Positions 22,517 to 36,600 of a DNA stretch of 64,000 bases are shown piece after piece (position 1 is the first letter of the stretch; each line of letters starts with the position of its first letter). The notes under the pieces are model-generated. The model saw only the letters and a program-made list of their open reading frames with translations, did no database searches and was not told where the DNA came from. This stretch comes from Perca fluviatilis (taxonomy: Eukaryota > Chordata > Actinopteri > Perciformes > Percidae), in the NCBI RefSeq assembly GCF_010015445.1, contig NC_053115.1, positions 14,391,524-14,455,523 of the forward strand, read 5' to 3'. The position numbers were made by a program, and so were the translations under genes.

Positions 22517-24600
22517 AAAACACAATGATCATTCCACAAAACAAAGATACCAAAGAAAGTTATATATCACTTGGCTGCGGGACACTTCAGTTTTCTGCAT
22601 CTCTTAAGGCACTGATGTGTCCTCATGTGGCTGCAGTCAGCAGTCACAGTTAGTGAATGAACACACTAGAAATAGTACAAAATGAGGTTTCAATTATTAT
22701 ATTATTGTGTACAGTTATCGTGGCTCATAAAGACCCATGATCAAAACCAAGCCAGCTATGATCCTGAACTAGTACAAATGATCCTACAGTTTAATACCAT
22801 TGTCATTTAGACATACGTGATGATCACGGGTGGTTCAGGTGCATCAGTTTGATTCAATCATTTTTCCCAAACTCAATCAAGTCCAAACAGCTCTCAAACG
22901 ACCATGTGTCACACACCACCATAAGTACTAAATGACATCCCTGTTAAACACACCCTTCTAATAACAGTTTATTCAGTCAGCCGTGTTACAGGGTTCAACA
23001 CAAGGAAGTATTTCATCTTAACCTGTGAAGCCAGTGGATCGCAGGTTTACTTCCTCCTAACATAAACTCACTAACTGTCTGTAACTTAAGATAAAATGAA
23101 AGAATAAAAACATTCTTTTGGAGGATGGTGGGAGTAATCTCACTAGATCAGATCACAATCACTCACAATGTTGCACTAATCTTGTCAAACACCATGGGCA
23201 ACCATGTTTATGTGTAAAAGAGTTAGACTTTGACAATGTTTTCCCAGCAGCAGCTAATAATTTGGTAAAATTGAATCCATATAATACGCTAAACATTATT
23301 CAATGACAGCACTCAGTATAAAGTTCAGGAATTAAAATTTATGTCATCAACTACATGATTCATTTTGACTTTACCAAATGTTGTAAAGTTAGATTGCCCA
23401 AGGTTGTACATGTAAATTAAAAATTGGTAAGCCTAGTAAGAAACCACACTACTTGATCACCCATTCATCAAACTTCTCCAAAAAGCCTTGGCCTCAACAA
23501 ACACGATAGAGGCCTAATCTGCACAGAACAGCTTTTACGATCACTAAATCTATGACAACTCCCAAACTGGCAAATTATCTCTAATGTTACACCCCTCAAA
23601 TTATGGCCCTTGCAGGGTTTCATACCCCATGCAAAAGAAAACATAAATCTCAACACAATAATGCCAAAGAAAACTGATTCTAAATGTTAAACAAGAATCC
23701 TACATGAAAAACTAGATCTTCTTCCTGAATTAATACAAAAACATTCTTACTATTTTTTTTTTAATGAGAACTCAGCAGCTACACAAAAATATAAAACCCT
23801 CCATCTCCAACGCAAACACTGCTATGTTTAACAATAATAAGCATTCAGATGTTCTAATGGTTAAAAGAAGAGTTATCTCTGGCTCTGTCTAATCAGGAAA
23901 TTTAAAAACTTGAAGAAGAACATGCACACACCTCGGATATTTGTTAGAAGGAGATATAGAAGATATATAATATAGAAGATATTAGTTTCCCGTGTATCCC
24001 ATTCACGGTTACATTTCAGCAACTAACACCTTAAACTTGCCTGACAAAAGGACAGAGGACCAAATTCAGTTAATTTAGCTAGGGTATGGCTGTCAAATAC
24101 CCTACTCTAGTAGAGTAGGGGTTTCCAGCACAATATCATGTAGCTAAGGAAAACAATATTAATGGGTCAAAACTAAAACCTCCAGCAACACTTGTAGTAT
24201 TAATAACAGCATGTTGTCCTGTATAATACAACTTACTCTGATAGTGTTTAAATAATGTCAATTGATTTTACAAACTCCCAGAGTAAGTAACGTTAGTAGT
24301 AAAGAGCTAACCTGAACTTCAACGTTTGACCTCTCGTCCTGATAACTTAACGTTAGCTAGCTACATGGTGATGTGGCTGCAGTTAAACCAAACCTAGCTA
24401 AAAAATTAAACCAAGCCTGTCCGCTAACTAACGATGTATGTGAACCAGAGCAGCCTTCATCACCTTTAAACCCTTCCGACAAACCCGATAACATAAACTC
24501 TGGTGCGCCAACACTGTCGATCTACAGTGTGATAGAGCTAACAAGTAGTTCTCATGGTGTGTTAGCTGTCCTGTTGGGAGCTGCTATAACGTGACCCTTA
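22517..24600. other. gene-free stretch, probably slc11a2 first intron
   Basis: No recognisable exon or repeat family. One small hairpin (CCCTACTCT / AGAGTAGGG, around 24098-24120) and several short TAACGTTAGCTAG-rich words occur toward the promoter end, a composition also seen at the npepl1 5' end. Confidence 0.45.
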
Positions 24601-24639
24601 TCATAGTATAAAAAACGCCCTTACCTGGGTACACTTTAT

Positions 24640-25696
24640 GGGAGGGTTAAATTACAGGTTGTGTTTTGACGATTAAAGCTGCTTTTAAACTGACCCAATA
24701 TGTGTAAATTTAAAAGGTAGCTAGCTAAGTAGCACGTTATCAAGCTAAATTCTTCCAAAGTCGTATCATCTTTCCATATCAACTGTAAGTTTAAGACTCA
24801 ATGCGCATGTGCACTAACACAACTGTTCTGATTGGTCAATGGGTGAGCTGTTTATAGAAAGAAAGGTTTGCCCTGGTTTTAGCTTGTCAGGCGGCGCTGA
24901 CGGTCTTGCTCTATATCCATGCTCTAACCATCTCAATCAACGTTATTATATTATTGATGCATTAATGCGTAAGTAGCTAGCATTTATATTGCTGTAGTTC
25001 AGATGGAGCTCATTTAAACTATTTAAAGCGTTGGGTAGTTTAATCTATTTAAATGCATTATATTTTTACATGATCATCGTATGTTTTGAATGTAAAATCT
25101 TAACTTGTAAAGTAAGTAACGTTATAGTATCTTTTTCAGTATTATAATGATATGTATGTGTATTAATTTGTTTGTGCTTCTGTCAAAGCATTTTGTAAAC
25201 TATTGTTTTTAGATAAAAATAAAGTTCATTATTATTGTTATTGTTATTGTTGTTGTTATTGTTATTATTATAATATTAAAACGTCGAATAAATGTATTAG
25301 ATTAAAAAGTACAATATTTCCTTCTGAATTGTCGAGTAGAAGTATATAGTCCTATAAAATGAAAATACCAAAGTTAAGTATCTCAACTGTGTAAGTTACT
25401 TAAAGTGAAAGTCCTAAAGATTTCAGTCCATGAAGAACTTGTATTTGAATAAAAGAAAAATTTTATTTTATTTCTTTGGACGTGTACTATGCGTGTACTA
25501 TGGAATATGGAACATGCCTCCAAATCACGTTTCTGTACCTTCCCTCGCGATATTCTGGCAACTGTGGTGTAACCTGGGTGTAACACATCACATATCAGCT
25601 AACTAAGCTAAAGCTAGGCTAACTAGCTGCTACAGAGTGACATGTAGTCAACTTTACACTCAGTCTCAATAAAGGAGCTTCCTGAGTGATTGGGAC
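24640..25696. promoter_or_regulatory. candidate divergent promoter, slc11a2 (-) / ankrd52 (+)
   Basis: The two genes are head to head. On the minus strand a strong donor (CAG|GTAAGG, boundary near 24624) could end a noncoding slc11a2 first exon. Just outside it lie an NRF1-like TGCGCATGTGCA (24802-24813) and an ATTGGTCAAT CCAAT-type box (24831-24840), and neither TATA-driven start is evident. The ankrd52 start codon follows at 25697. NRF1 and CCAAT motifs are common in vertebrate bidirectional housekeeping promoters; assignment here is inference. Confidence 0.4.
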
Positions 25697-26241
25697 ATGG
25701 AGTTAAGAAATATCAAGGACCAGGTAGTAAATAAAACTTAACGTTAGATAACTAAGATTAACTTTACTTCTCACAAACACTGCAAACAGCTGGCTATTCA
25801 TGTTAGCGACATATCGAGCAAAAGTTTGCTACAAGGCTAGTTGATGTTACAATTTCTTTGCCTTGCAACATTAGATTTAGTTTAGTTTGATGTTTCAATT
25901 GTGTAATGCACCTAGACCCTATCATAAGAGTAAATGGGCTTCCTGGTACATGAAGTCCAAATCCTGGTAAACAAACGTTTCAGTATTTAACTGGATGCAT
26001 ATTTCTCTTTTGTATAACGTTACCTACGTTTGCTTAACATTATCTGTGTAAGACTAATCTTGGCGAGTCATTCCTCAATTTTCTAAATATTCGCTAAAAG
26101 TGCTAGGAGTTTTGCATGATTCACCCAAGGAAAGTGTTAATGTTCTTCAGTCAAATGCTTAGTTTTACGTGATGTCTTTATCTTTACTGAAACAGACCGC
26201 ATCATTTCAATTGAAACATTTTCTCAGGACAATTCAAACAT

Positions 26242-26279
<38 letters not shown>

Positions 26280-29200
26280 TGGACTTGCAAAGTGAAGAGA
26301 TTGTTACTCACTCTTTACTCAGACATGTAACAGTTTTATTGGTATCTCAGCAGTCTTGAATGTATTTTTGGTCCCATTGGGTTTCAGCAAGTCTGCTGAT
26401 GAAAGCTGTTAGTTTAAACCATTGCCTTAATATTAACAGTCTATGGTTGAAACTAAGCGTAATCACCGCTTTTATGGTTTGTGTTGCTTTCTGCAACAAA
26501 AAGAATCTAGAAAAACATAATGAACTGCACCTAATTTTTATCTAATTTTAACATTTGTTTTTGGGAAGGCTCCTGCACGTTATGCTATTCAGTGTTTGTT
26601 TATGCACTTATATGGTTGCTGTCCATTTTATTATAAATGGTGGAATCTCAATTTTCAATGATGTGAGGTATAAATAGCCATATGCACACTGACTGTGGGC
26701 CTGACATCTCACAGTCCCATGGTGCGAGGTGCCTTATAATAGGCTAAGTGCAGACTGTGTTACTGATTGACAGTGTGCAGGAATGTTCTCTTCTCTAACA
26801 TTTTCTTTTGTTGTGTGTCATCTCTCTTTCAGTCTCCATTGGTCCAGGCTATATTCAGCCGGAACGCAGAAGAAGTGACATTTTTGTTGAACCATAATGA
26901 AGATGTCAATTCACTGGTAATATTATCCCTCGTTAACTCTGCACTCATGTTGTTTTTTTGTTGTGGTGTCAAATTTGCAATCATAATTTGGGTCAAGGGT
27001 TAAGATGAAGCTTCTACAAATGGTTCAGCTATGTATCTCTGCTGTACTCGCTGTAGCTTTCTTGGTTGCCGCACAGCGTTTCTTTACTTGAAAAGTCAAA
27101 CTTGTGTATGTGTTTGGTTACTTTCAGTTTTGTAAGCACGTTTTCTGGACACATTTGATGCAAAATGTCTATTTGATAAAAAGTTTCATATGGACATGGA
27201 GGGCAAGAGTCAACTGTGCAAACATTTAGTCAGAATATAACATATAATACACAGATTATCTGATTTTAAAAAGAAGGAAAATGTGTTTCTCTTTTCTCTC
27301 AGGACCAAGTACAAAGCACACCCCTTCATGCTGCTGCTTATTTGGGTGATGTCCACACTATGGACCTACTTATTACTTCAGGTAGAAAAAAACATTTATC
27401 TCACTTTGAAATATGTCATAGTAAAAAAAGGGCTGATCATCAACTACATACAAATCAGCCTTTCTAGTAAGTCAGTCAATTACAGAGGAACTGAAATTAA
27501 CCCACAACACTCAAAATGTTTGCTTTTGCGTTCTATTTCAGGTGCAAATGTCAACGCTAAGGACCAGTGTTTGCTGACTCCTTTACATCGAGCAGCTGCC
27601 TCTCGAAATGAAGTATGTTCCTATTTTTGGAAATACAGAGGGAGAAGGACTTTTCTAAGGACTTGAATACCATATTGTAATGTTTGAATTATGTGTGTTT
27701 TCCCCAGAAAGCTGTGGGGTTACTACTAAAGCACAGAGCGGAGGTCAACACACAGGACAAGTACTTGCATACACCTTTACACATGGCAGCTGCGAAGTGG
27801 GCCATAGGCTGCGCTCAAGCTCTGATACCACATGTGTGCGGCCTGGATGTTGCCGACAGGTCAGGAAGGACACCACTGCATCATGCAGCGCACAGCGGCC
27901 ATGAAGAGGTACACTGTAAAGTTGATGGTATTAACCAAAGTCTTCCTCCTGATCTTTTTCCATGTCTAATGTAATAGATTTGACAGTTATAATTTCAATA
28001 AATAACAATGTTGGAAAGTACATTTGCTTTAGAAAATTGAATGACTGGAGGACATTTATTTGGTTTCTGGCAGTTGTTGCAGCATTTCATATAGATTGAT
28101 ATAGTAACCTAGTTTCACCTGATATTTGCTCCTATAACCAGAGCCCTATTAGAGTAATTTTTCAAGTATGTTTCCTAGACTGTTGTCAAGACAAAATGAC
28201 GCAATCCCCTGGACTATAGTTATAGACACACTGGTTGACCCATTTATTACGTTTCTGCAGTTGGTGAACTTGCTCCTGAGCAAAGGTGCCAATGTGAGTG
28301 CCAAAGATAAGAAGGAAAGGCAGGCAATCCACTGGGCTGCATACATTGGTAAGTGGTGTCATTCTCCTAAGAGACACAAATATATTGTCACTTTTTTACC
28401 CAGAATGAAAGCTTTCTCTTGTTTATCTCTTTCTATTTTTGGAGAATAGACTCTTTAACAAGCAACAGGTTATTTCACTGAGGAACAAGAGTTAAATGTC
28501 AACCTGTGTTTACAGGGAATGTATATGGCTAACATGCTGTCAAATCTAATTTAGACCTCTGTCTTACTGGATGGCTGTGGCATCATTGCACATTGGCTAT
28601 TTGATTGGTATAGCTATGAATTTGATTATATAGTTGAAAGTTTAAACGAGAAGAGACACATACAGAAAACAACATTTTTAACAAACAGCTGTTGATTTAT
28701 TATAACAATATAGGACTGGCTTGGCTTATCAACACAACCTCAGTCTATTTAAGTTAGAGGGGTTTTTGACAGAAAAAAAGTGTGTCTTAACAAGATTAAA
28801 AAAAATCTGGTGGATATTGTTTCAAACAGGAGAGACTGGTGGAATGTGATGTGCGTGCATGGCAGAGACTTGTAGTAAATGTAAAGCTCTTCTTTCAGGC
28901 CATGTGGAGGTTGTGAAGCTGCTGGTGTCTCACGGTGCTGATGTGATGTGCAAGGACAAATGTGGTTACACTCCGCTCCACGCTGCAGCTGCCAGTGGAC
29001 AGTTAGACGTGGTCAAATATCTATTGAGACTGGTGGTGGAGGTAACGTAGCTCACTCCCATCACTATAAGTAAACTCAAATCGTAAAAATGATTACAGCT
29101 GTCATGTATTTTATGTACTGTATGTTCTGTGCCTCTTAATTTACCTAATTAGTTTCCTGACATCTTAATTCTTTAAAGTCAGAATTTAGATGTCATAAAA

Positions 29201-31324
29201 CATTACACTCCCAAAACACACCATGCTGTAATTATCCGTGGTTTGATATAAGATTAGGCACCAATAACATGGTATCCTGCAGAGCTCCAGGCTTGGTTTC
29301 ATGTTGATCCTGCTCTATGTCTCTAATCATGTTGCTGCCTCATCATCAGTAATCTGCTTTTTGCTGATGATACCATCTGGTCTGAAAATGCATTACTACA
29401 TTCACAACTAAAGCTAATATTAGTTTTAAAAATCACCATTTAAACAAGCCAAATCTTTCAAACCTGATTTCTTTTTTTCCTTTTCTTTAAAAGATTCCTC
29501 CAGGCATCATCAGCAAAGTCACTTGACTCTTGACACTGATAATAATCTTCAGTGTTTCTTCGGCTGCCAAGAGACTCTCATGCTTACAAATCCCCAGCCA
29601 TGTTTAATTTTGTACACAATTGTTTTCCTCCTCAGACTGATGAACCTAACGTTTTTGGGAACACAGCGCTCCACATGGCCTGTCACACGGGGCAGGACGC
29701 TGTGGCCACTGAACTGGTGAACTGTGGTGCCAACATCAATCAGCCCAACCACAACGGCAGCACGCCGCTGCATCTGTCTGCCGCCTCCTCCAGCGGGGTG
29801 CTGTGTCTCGAGCTGCTAATCAACAATGGTGCTGATGTCAACGTGCAGGTAAAGAGCCTGTTTTTAGAGCAATTGTGGATTTGAAAAGAACAAAAAGAAG
29901 AAATAATGATGTATAACTGGATCGTAGTCATTGTTCACAGGATTAAATGTACAATGTGCAGATGATTTATGTCATTCTTTTAACTGAACATGTTTCCTTT
30001 TCCTCTGTTTAACAGAATAAAGAAGGAAAGAGCCCTCTGCATATGGCTTCTATGCACGGGCGGTTCACGGGCTCCCAGATTCTGATCCAAAATGGTAGCA
30101 TATTTACACTATCCCCAGCATTGTCTCTTAACACGATTGATTCTGAAAAACAAAAATGTACCCTCACGATATACTCATAAAATGACTTCAAATATCAGCG
30201 CATGTCCTCACTCAGCTGACACACATCATATTCACATCATGTTTCCTTCTCCATCTGTATACAGGCGGGGAGATTGACTGTGCTGATATGTTTGGAAACA
30301 CGCCTCTTCATGTTGCTGCCAGATATGGTCAGGAGTTGCTGGTCAGCACTCTTCTGACAAACGGTGCTGATAAGACCAGGTACAGTATATCTGTCCAAAC
30401 CTGAGATTGTTTTATGTGTGTGTTATTTTCTTCTTGCAGTTAAGCTGCAAGAGAAAAGCATTAAGCATTATTACACATACACACAGACTTGTGTGTATTC
30501 TGCTTCCAGACTAGGAAGTGAAAGTAGTAAAATTGTGGGGTGGCAGTAGCGCAGTTGGGTTGGTAGCGCAGTTGGGTTGGGAACCGGAGGGTTGCTGGTT
30601 CAAGTCCCCGTACGGACAGAAATACGGAGGTGGACTAGTAGCTGGAGAGGTGCCAGTTCACCTCTTGGGCACTGCCAAGGTGCCCTTGAGCAAGGCACCG
30701 AACCCCCCCCAACCCGCTCAGGGCGCCTGCTCAGCAGTTGCTGCCCACTCACTCTGACATCTCTCCATTAGTGCATGTAAAAGGACCTGAGCGTGTGTGT
30801 ATTTCAGGCCTGTGTTTAGTGTTGTTAATACACAAATAACAACAGAGTTGGGGATCAATAAAGAGTATAAAAAGTACAACAACAAAAAATATATATCAAC
30901 AGAAAAAATATCAAGCTATATCAATACTTCAACATCCAAACCAACAAACTCCAATTTCATACAAGAAATTGTTTCCCCCTAAGCACATACTAAAGTAACT
31001 TATCTTTGTTATGATCTCTAAAGACAGGGGATTCATGGGATGCTTCCACTGCATTTGGCGGTGCTCTACGGATTTCCAGACTGTTGTCGAAAGTTACTGT
31101 CCAATGGTGAGAATCTGTCAATTTATCCTATCCCTTTTAACATGTTAATTACTGACAGTGACACAACCCAAAATGTTTCCACTTTACAAAGTGTTATTGT
31201 TGGTTGTGTATCATTCAGGCCATTTTTACATCATGCCGTCTCAAGTGCCGTCAACTGGGGATGATATAAACTTCTTAGACGACCACGGAAGGACTTGCCT
31301 GCATGCAGCTGCTTCTGGAGGGTG

Positions 31325-31379
<55 letters not shown>

Positions 31380-33588
31380 TTATATGTATTACTTTATCTT
31401 TACTTTACATACACTGCATTTACATACAGCTGAATAGTTTGACTTATTGTTAAAAATCTGCATTCTACAACATCTTTAACATAGTTAAAGATATTGGAAT
31501 GTTTTTGAAATGTAATGCCTATCATCTAGACAGTTTGACGAATGATTTCCCATGTCTAAATAGTGACAATAATTTAGGAACGTCTTCTGCTTATTTTTTG
31601 GGCAGATTTTGGTCACCATAAAATCCATTGTATAGCTTAAATCTGGTCTTGCTGTTTTAGTGTTATGTTTTCTAAACTTATGGATGATTTCAGAATATTA
31701 ATATACAATACATAGTAATAAACAATACATGCAATGTAATACTGTATGAAAATGCAGCTTTAAATTACACAATCAATTCTTTCTTACATTTTGGAAGTAT
31801 TATACATTTTATTTGCTAATAGCTTCTGCTTCAAGTGTGGTGTCATTACTTGAAACACTACTGACAACTTTCTTTCTTTTGTGACAGAAATGTTGACTGT
31901 CTGAACTTGCTGTTAAATAGTGCTGCTGCTGAACTGGATGTAAAAGATCATTTGGGAAGGTAAGCAGCAATGAATAGCTGGAGCTAAGAGTTTAACTCTG
32001 GTGTAACCTGATATCACAGCTGTCTCCTATCGCACCTCCCAGATCTCCTTTGCACTATGCTGCAGCTAACGGTAACAGCCAATGCACCATCTCCCTGGTG
32101 AGAGCCGGCGCGGAGGTCAATGAGCTGGATCTGACGGGTTGCAGCCCTCTGCACTACGCTGCTGCTTCACACACCTTTTGTGGGTGAGATAGCATTTACT
32201 GCCATTTCAACGTTTTGCTCATTTTACTCAGAGCTGCAAGGACAACATCCTGTGGACACTTTTTCATTAAAAATCCCGAGTTCATTCAAGCCAGTTTTAA
32301 AAGTGTCCACCTTTCTTTCCACAGAGAGGAAACGAACTCTGAGCCTGACCACAGTGAGGGAAAGGAACAAGAAGCCTCTCTGTAAGTCTCATATGTCAGT
32401 CATATTAAACACATGTTAATTCACATTCGTATCTTTACACAATAGATCTGCTCTTCTGTGCAGAATCCACAATAATCAGTCAGTAAATAACATCTAGATG
32501 TAGTGTTGAAATATGTGTATGAAATAGGTGTAACCGAGCAAAGCGAACCTTTTCCGTTCTTTTAAAAAGTAGTTAAGAACAAAATCAGAGGTCAGAAAAA
32601 AGTCACAATAAAATCTGTGCAGCTATGACACCAAATTGTTCCAAGAAAAGGTTAAAATATGACTTTTGTTATGTAAGATTATGTAAACATTTGTAAGAAT
32701 TTGGACACTTTACAGAAAAAGTGTTTTATTTTTGATGTAATAAAAATGCATAAAAAATGGATTTTGCTTTGGTGTACTTGATATTTAAAAACAAATAGCA
32801 ACACACACAATAGCAATACACATAAAAGCCATGTTTCATTTAACGGAACCCTTAATGCATTTCCCAAAGACCTCGAGAAGTGAATGTTTGTAAAACACTA
32901 CATAATAATGGGTCTCTTTGATTACTTGCTGTAAGAAGAATAAAACCCAGACAAGATTATAATGTTGTGCTCTGTGTGTTCAGGTGTTTAGACTTCTTGC
33001 TTGACAGTGGGGCGAACCCAACTCTGAAGAACAGTAACGGTTACAGTGCCGTCCACTATGCAGCAGCTTACGGCAACAAACAGCATCTGGAACTGGTCAG
33101 TGGTATCTTAGGTTTTGATTTTCTTTTTTCTTCTTGTTAATCAGTTGCAGTTTAGACCCAGTTGAAGTGTTTTTTTTCTTTTTTCTTCTCTCAATCTTGC
33201 AGCTCCTGGAGATTTCGTTCAACTGTCTAGAAGAGGTTGAAAGTAATATTCCAGTCAGTCCTTTGCACTTAGCTGTGAGTGGCACATGATTACAGTGAAT
33301 ACACAGGAAAATATGTGACTTTTTAACTTGAAGACCACATATTTACAAGCCTTTGACTCTACTGCTATTATGCATTCTGCTGTTACAGGCGTATTATGGT
33401 CACCGTGAGGCACTGCGGTTGCTTTGTGAGACATTGGTGAGTCTGGATGTGCGGGACATTGAAGGCAGAACTGCCCTCCACCTGGCTGCTCGGAGAGGTT
33501 TTGCCCCATGTGTGGAGGTGCTGCTGAAGCATCAAGCCTCTTACACACTGAAGGAGCACAAGCGCAAGTGGACGGCTCTCCATGCTGC

Positions 33589-33635
<47 letters not shown>

Positions 33636-36600
33636 GTGGTTGTGGTTGTGGGTGTGTGTGTGTGGTTGTGTGTGTGGTTGGGTGTGGGTGGGTGTAGTTG
33701 GGTGTGGGTGGTGTGTGATCCTGGGATGTTTAAGGAAAGACTTATAAGATAAGATTTCTACCAGTCTACAGTATAAATTTGGTGTTGATATGGACATTGT
33801 TATGAGAATAAACCATATTATTAATATATATATATTTATGGTTAACACGTTTTTTTTGTTTTAATTTTAAAATATATAGAACTTTATAATCTATGTAATT
33901 AAAATGTGAAACTGATATTTGTTTTACTTGAAATTTCCCTTCTACTGTTTTTCCCCTGTGCAGCTGCTGAGGGCCAAATGGACTGTCTGCTTTTATTGGT
34001 CAACGGGGAACAAAGTGCTGACATCATCGACAGTCCAGATACACAGGGACAGTGAGTCACGTAATGTTTTATACTCTGATTTTTTATTATTATTATTATT
34101 ATTATGGTTAACGGTTTACTAGGTAAAGACCTGACATGTACAGCTTTAACATACATTACTGTTGTTTAAAATAACTAGCGCAGGCCCGTTTGGAACGGGC
34201 TGATTGCTTGGCCTGTGGTATTGCTGCTTGTAGAATTCATCAAAACCAAATTGTAGTCTACCCCAAAATTACTTACAGAAGGACCCCAAACCACTTCATA
34301 TGCAACTCCCCTTACTGATTTACCTGACAGAGAACGCTGCAGATTCAGAATGTAATCACAAAATATCACAATGAAAATGTGGAGTAATCAGACATTAGCG
34401 TCATGGACTCATGGCAGTGCGTTACCCACCCGGCCCGTTATGAGAGCTAATCAGCACCTATCTGGGTTAATCAACCACCAGAACCAGACTGTGTAGAGAG
34501 AGAGAGAGAGAGAGAGAGATGTGTCGTATGAGCGAGTCATGGAGTTGATTTAGAGAGAGAGAGAGTGAGAGAGATGAGAGAGTGATGCAGGGAGGGAAAG
34601 AGAGAGGAGAGAGAGAGAGAGAGAGAGAGAAAAAAAGCGGTGAAAGATCAGTGAGTCATGACTCAAACAGATTTAGTGCTCAGACAGTCAGTGTGCATGT
34701 AGTGTGAGAGGGGGAGTGGCCTCTGAAAAGCCGCTCCAATATTCACGCAAGTTTAGGGAAACCTTTCTGCAGCTCGTGCACGGGGGAAGGGTGAGGGGAG
34801 AACGCTCTTAGGCCCGGGACACATTAACCCGATTATCGGCCATGGGACAGTCTGGCGAGGTCAGTGACTCAAATCTGTTCAGTGTGTCCTGTGCCGTCGT
34901 CCGTCTGGGGGGCTGTCGGCGTTCATTTTGGCCGACCTGACATGTTCGGTCGGCGGCAGGGAAATCGGGACTCACCCGGAAATGACGAGCGCAATGAGGT
35001 GACTACAGTCTCTCAAAATCTGATGAAAATCTTTTAAACTGACCTTTGTTGAACTGAAATGAATACAGATTCAGACACTGCACGGCCTATTTCTCGCTTA
35101 AAATGTTTTCAGAAACACGTTTCAGTGAACTATTTTAGTACGATATGAGATCGTATTCTGAACGGCCGCCATGACAGTCTGGCTCTCAATATCCGGAGAA
35201 AACAAACCCATGTGACGCGTTCGTCCAATCAGCTGCCGGTTTTCATTTCTTGGGCAACATTACAGATTAGCGCCGCCTGCTGTTATAGAGATGTATTACG
35301 TCTCGTCTCCTCTCGTCTTTTTGGTCGGTTCTGTGGCAGTTTTTTGGACCTTGGGGACGCGACTGATCATATCGACGGGGTTTTCTGTCAACGGTCGCCC
35401 GTCGGCTATATGTGTCCCGGCCTTTATATGCGTGTGCGTGCATGAGCAGTGATTGAGAGGCAGATAGACCCCCCCCCTGTGGCCCTGATTGGAGAAAATC
35501 AACAGGGAGCGGTGGAATTTTGCCAATCGCACTACAGGCTGTAAGTGGTGCCAGAGGAGCTGGATTTTTTTATATTACATAATTCATGTAGTTCTACTGG
35601 AACAGTTTCAGCAAATATGACAGAAAGTTAGTTTTATAAGACTTACCTACTGCATCTTTAACAAACAACATACTTCTTCTGAAAGCTGCAGACCTATAAT
35701 GCAGGTTACTTTACCACCAAATATCCACCCGATTTTTACTATTCTGACACAATCAGAGAATTATCCTCACAGCAGTCAATTCTTCTTCTATTGTTTTCTT
35801 TTTGTCATATGCAGGACGGCTCTCATGCTGGCAGCTTTGGGACGGCACACCGATTGCGTCCACATCCTGTTGGAGAAAGGAGCAAAGGCTGATGCTGCAG
35901 ACAAAAAGGGCTTTACTGCATTACACAGAGCTGTAAGTGTACTTGCCGTGCTTGTGTGTGTGTGTGTACTGTTCATGTCCTCTCACTTTATTAATGGCAC
36001 TTAATAATGCAAATGAGGGCGATGTCCCTTTACAGAGTCCTTGGCGTTCCAGATGTGTTGTTTTATCTCTCACATAATAACGTTTATCGTCCCACTGCAG
36101 GCCATGTTGGGCAGTGAGGACTGTGTATCTGCTCTGTTGGAACATGGGGCCTCTGCTCTGTGTAGAGACTCTCAGGGAAGGACCCCGCTGCACCTTGTAG
36201 CGTCCCGCGGCCACACGGAGCTACTTCGAACTTTGCTAAAAGCTGCTACGAAAGCTGACCCTCTGGACTCCATATTGGACTACAGAGGCTACACTCCCGC
36301 CCACTGGGCTGCCCACCACGGTGAGACGTCAGGGAAATGTTGGCAAACTCAACCCGATTCCTGCCCTGTGTTTTATTTTATTTCTTTATGAATGCTTATA
36401 GTCTGTGTAATGTCATCAATTATGTATGGGCCGTGTGTTCAACTGACATGCATGGATAAAAAAGTGGTGGAAATTCTGGTTTTTAATCGGGGCCCCGGCA
36501 CAAAACTGCTGGCGAGGTTCAGGCTCAGGTCGGGCTTGGACGGAAACTGGGTTCATGCAGGGTCGGGCCTGATTTTCTGGGCCCGATATTTTGCTCTTAC

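Noticed and set aside
22087..22518. 143-codon plus-strand frame
   Set aside because: It is antisense to the LINE reverse transcriptase.
30540..30610. Possible tRNA gene in the ankrd52 intron
   Set aside because: The head is tRNA-like but partly duplicated and continues into a SINE body with the shared core and A/T tail.
33255..33848. 197-codon antisense frame rich in His and Thr
   Set aside because: It is the reverse reading of the (GT)n microsatellite and ankrd52 exon 18.
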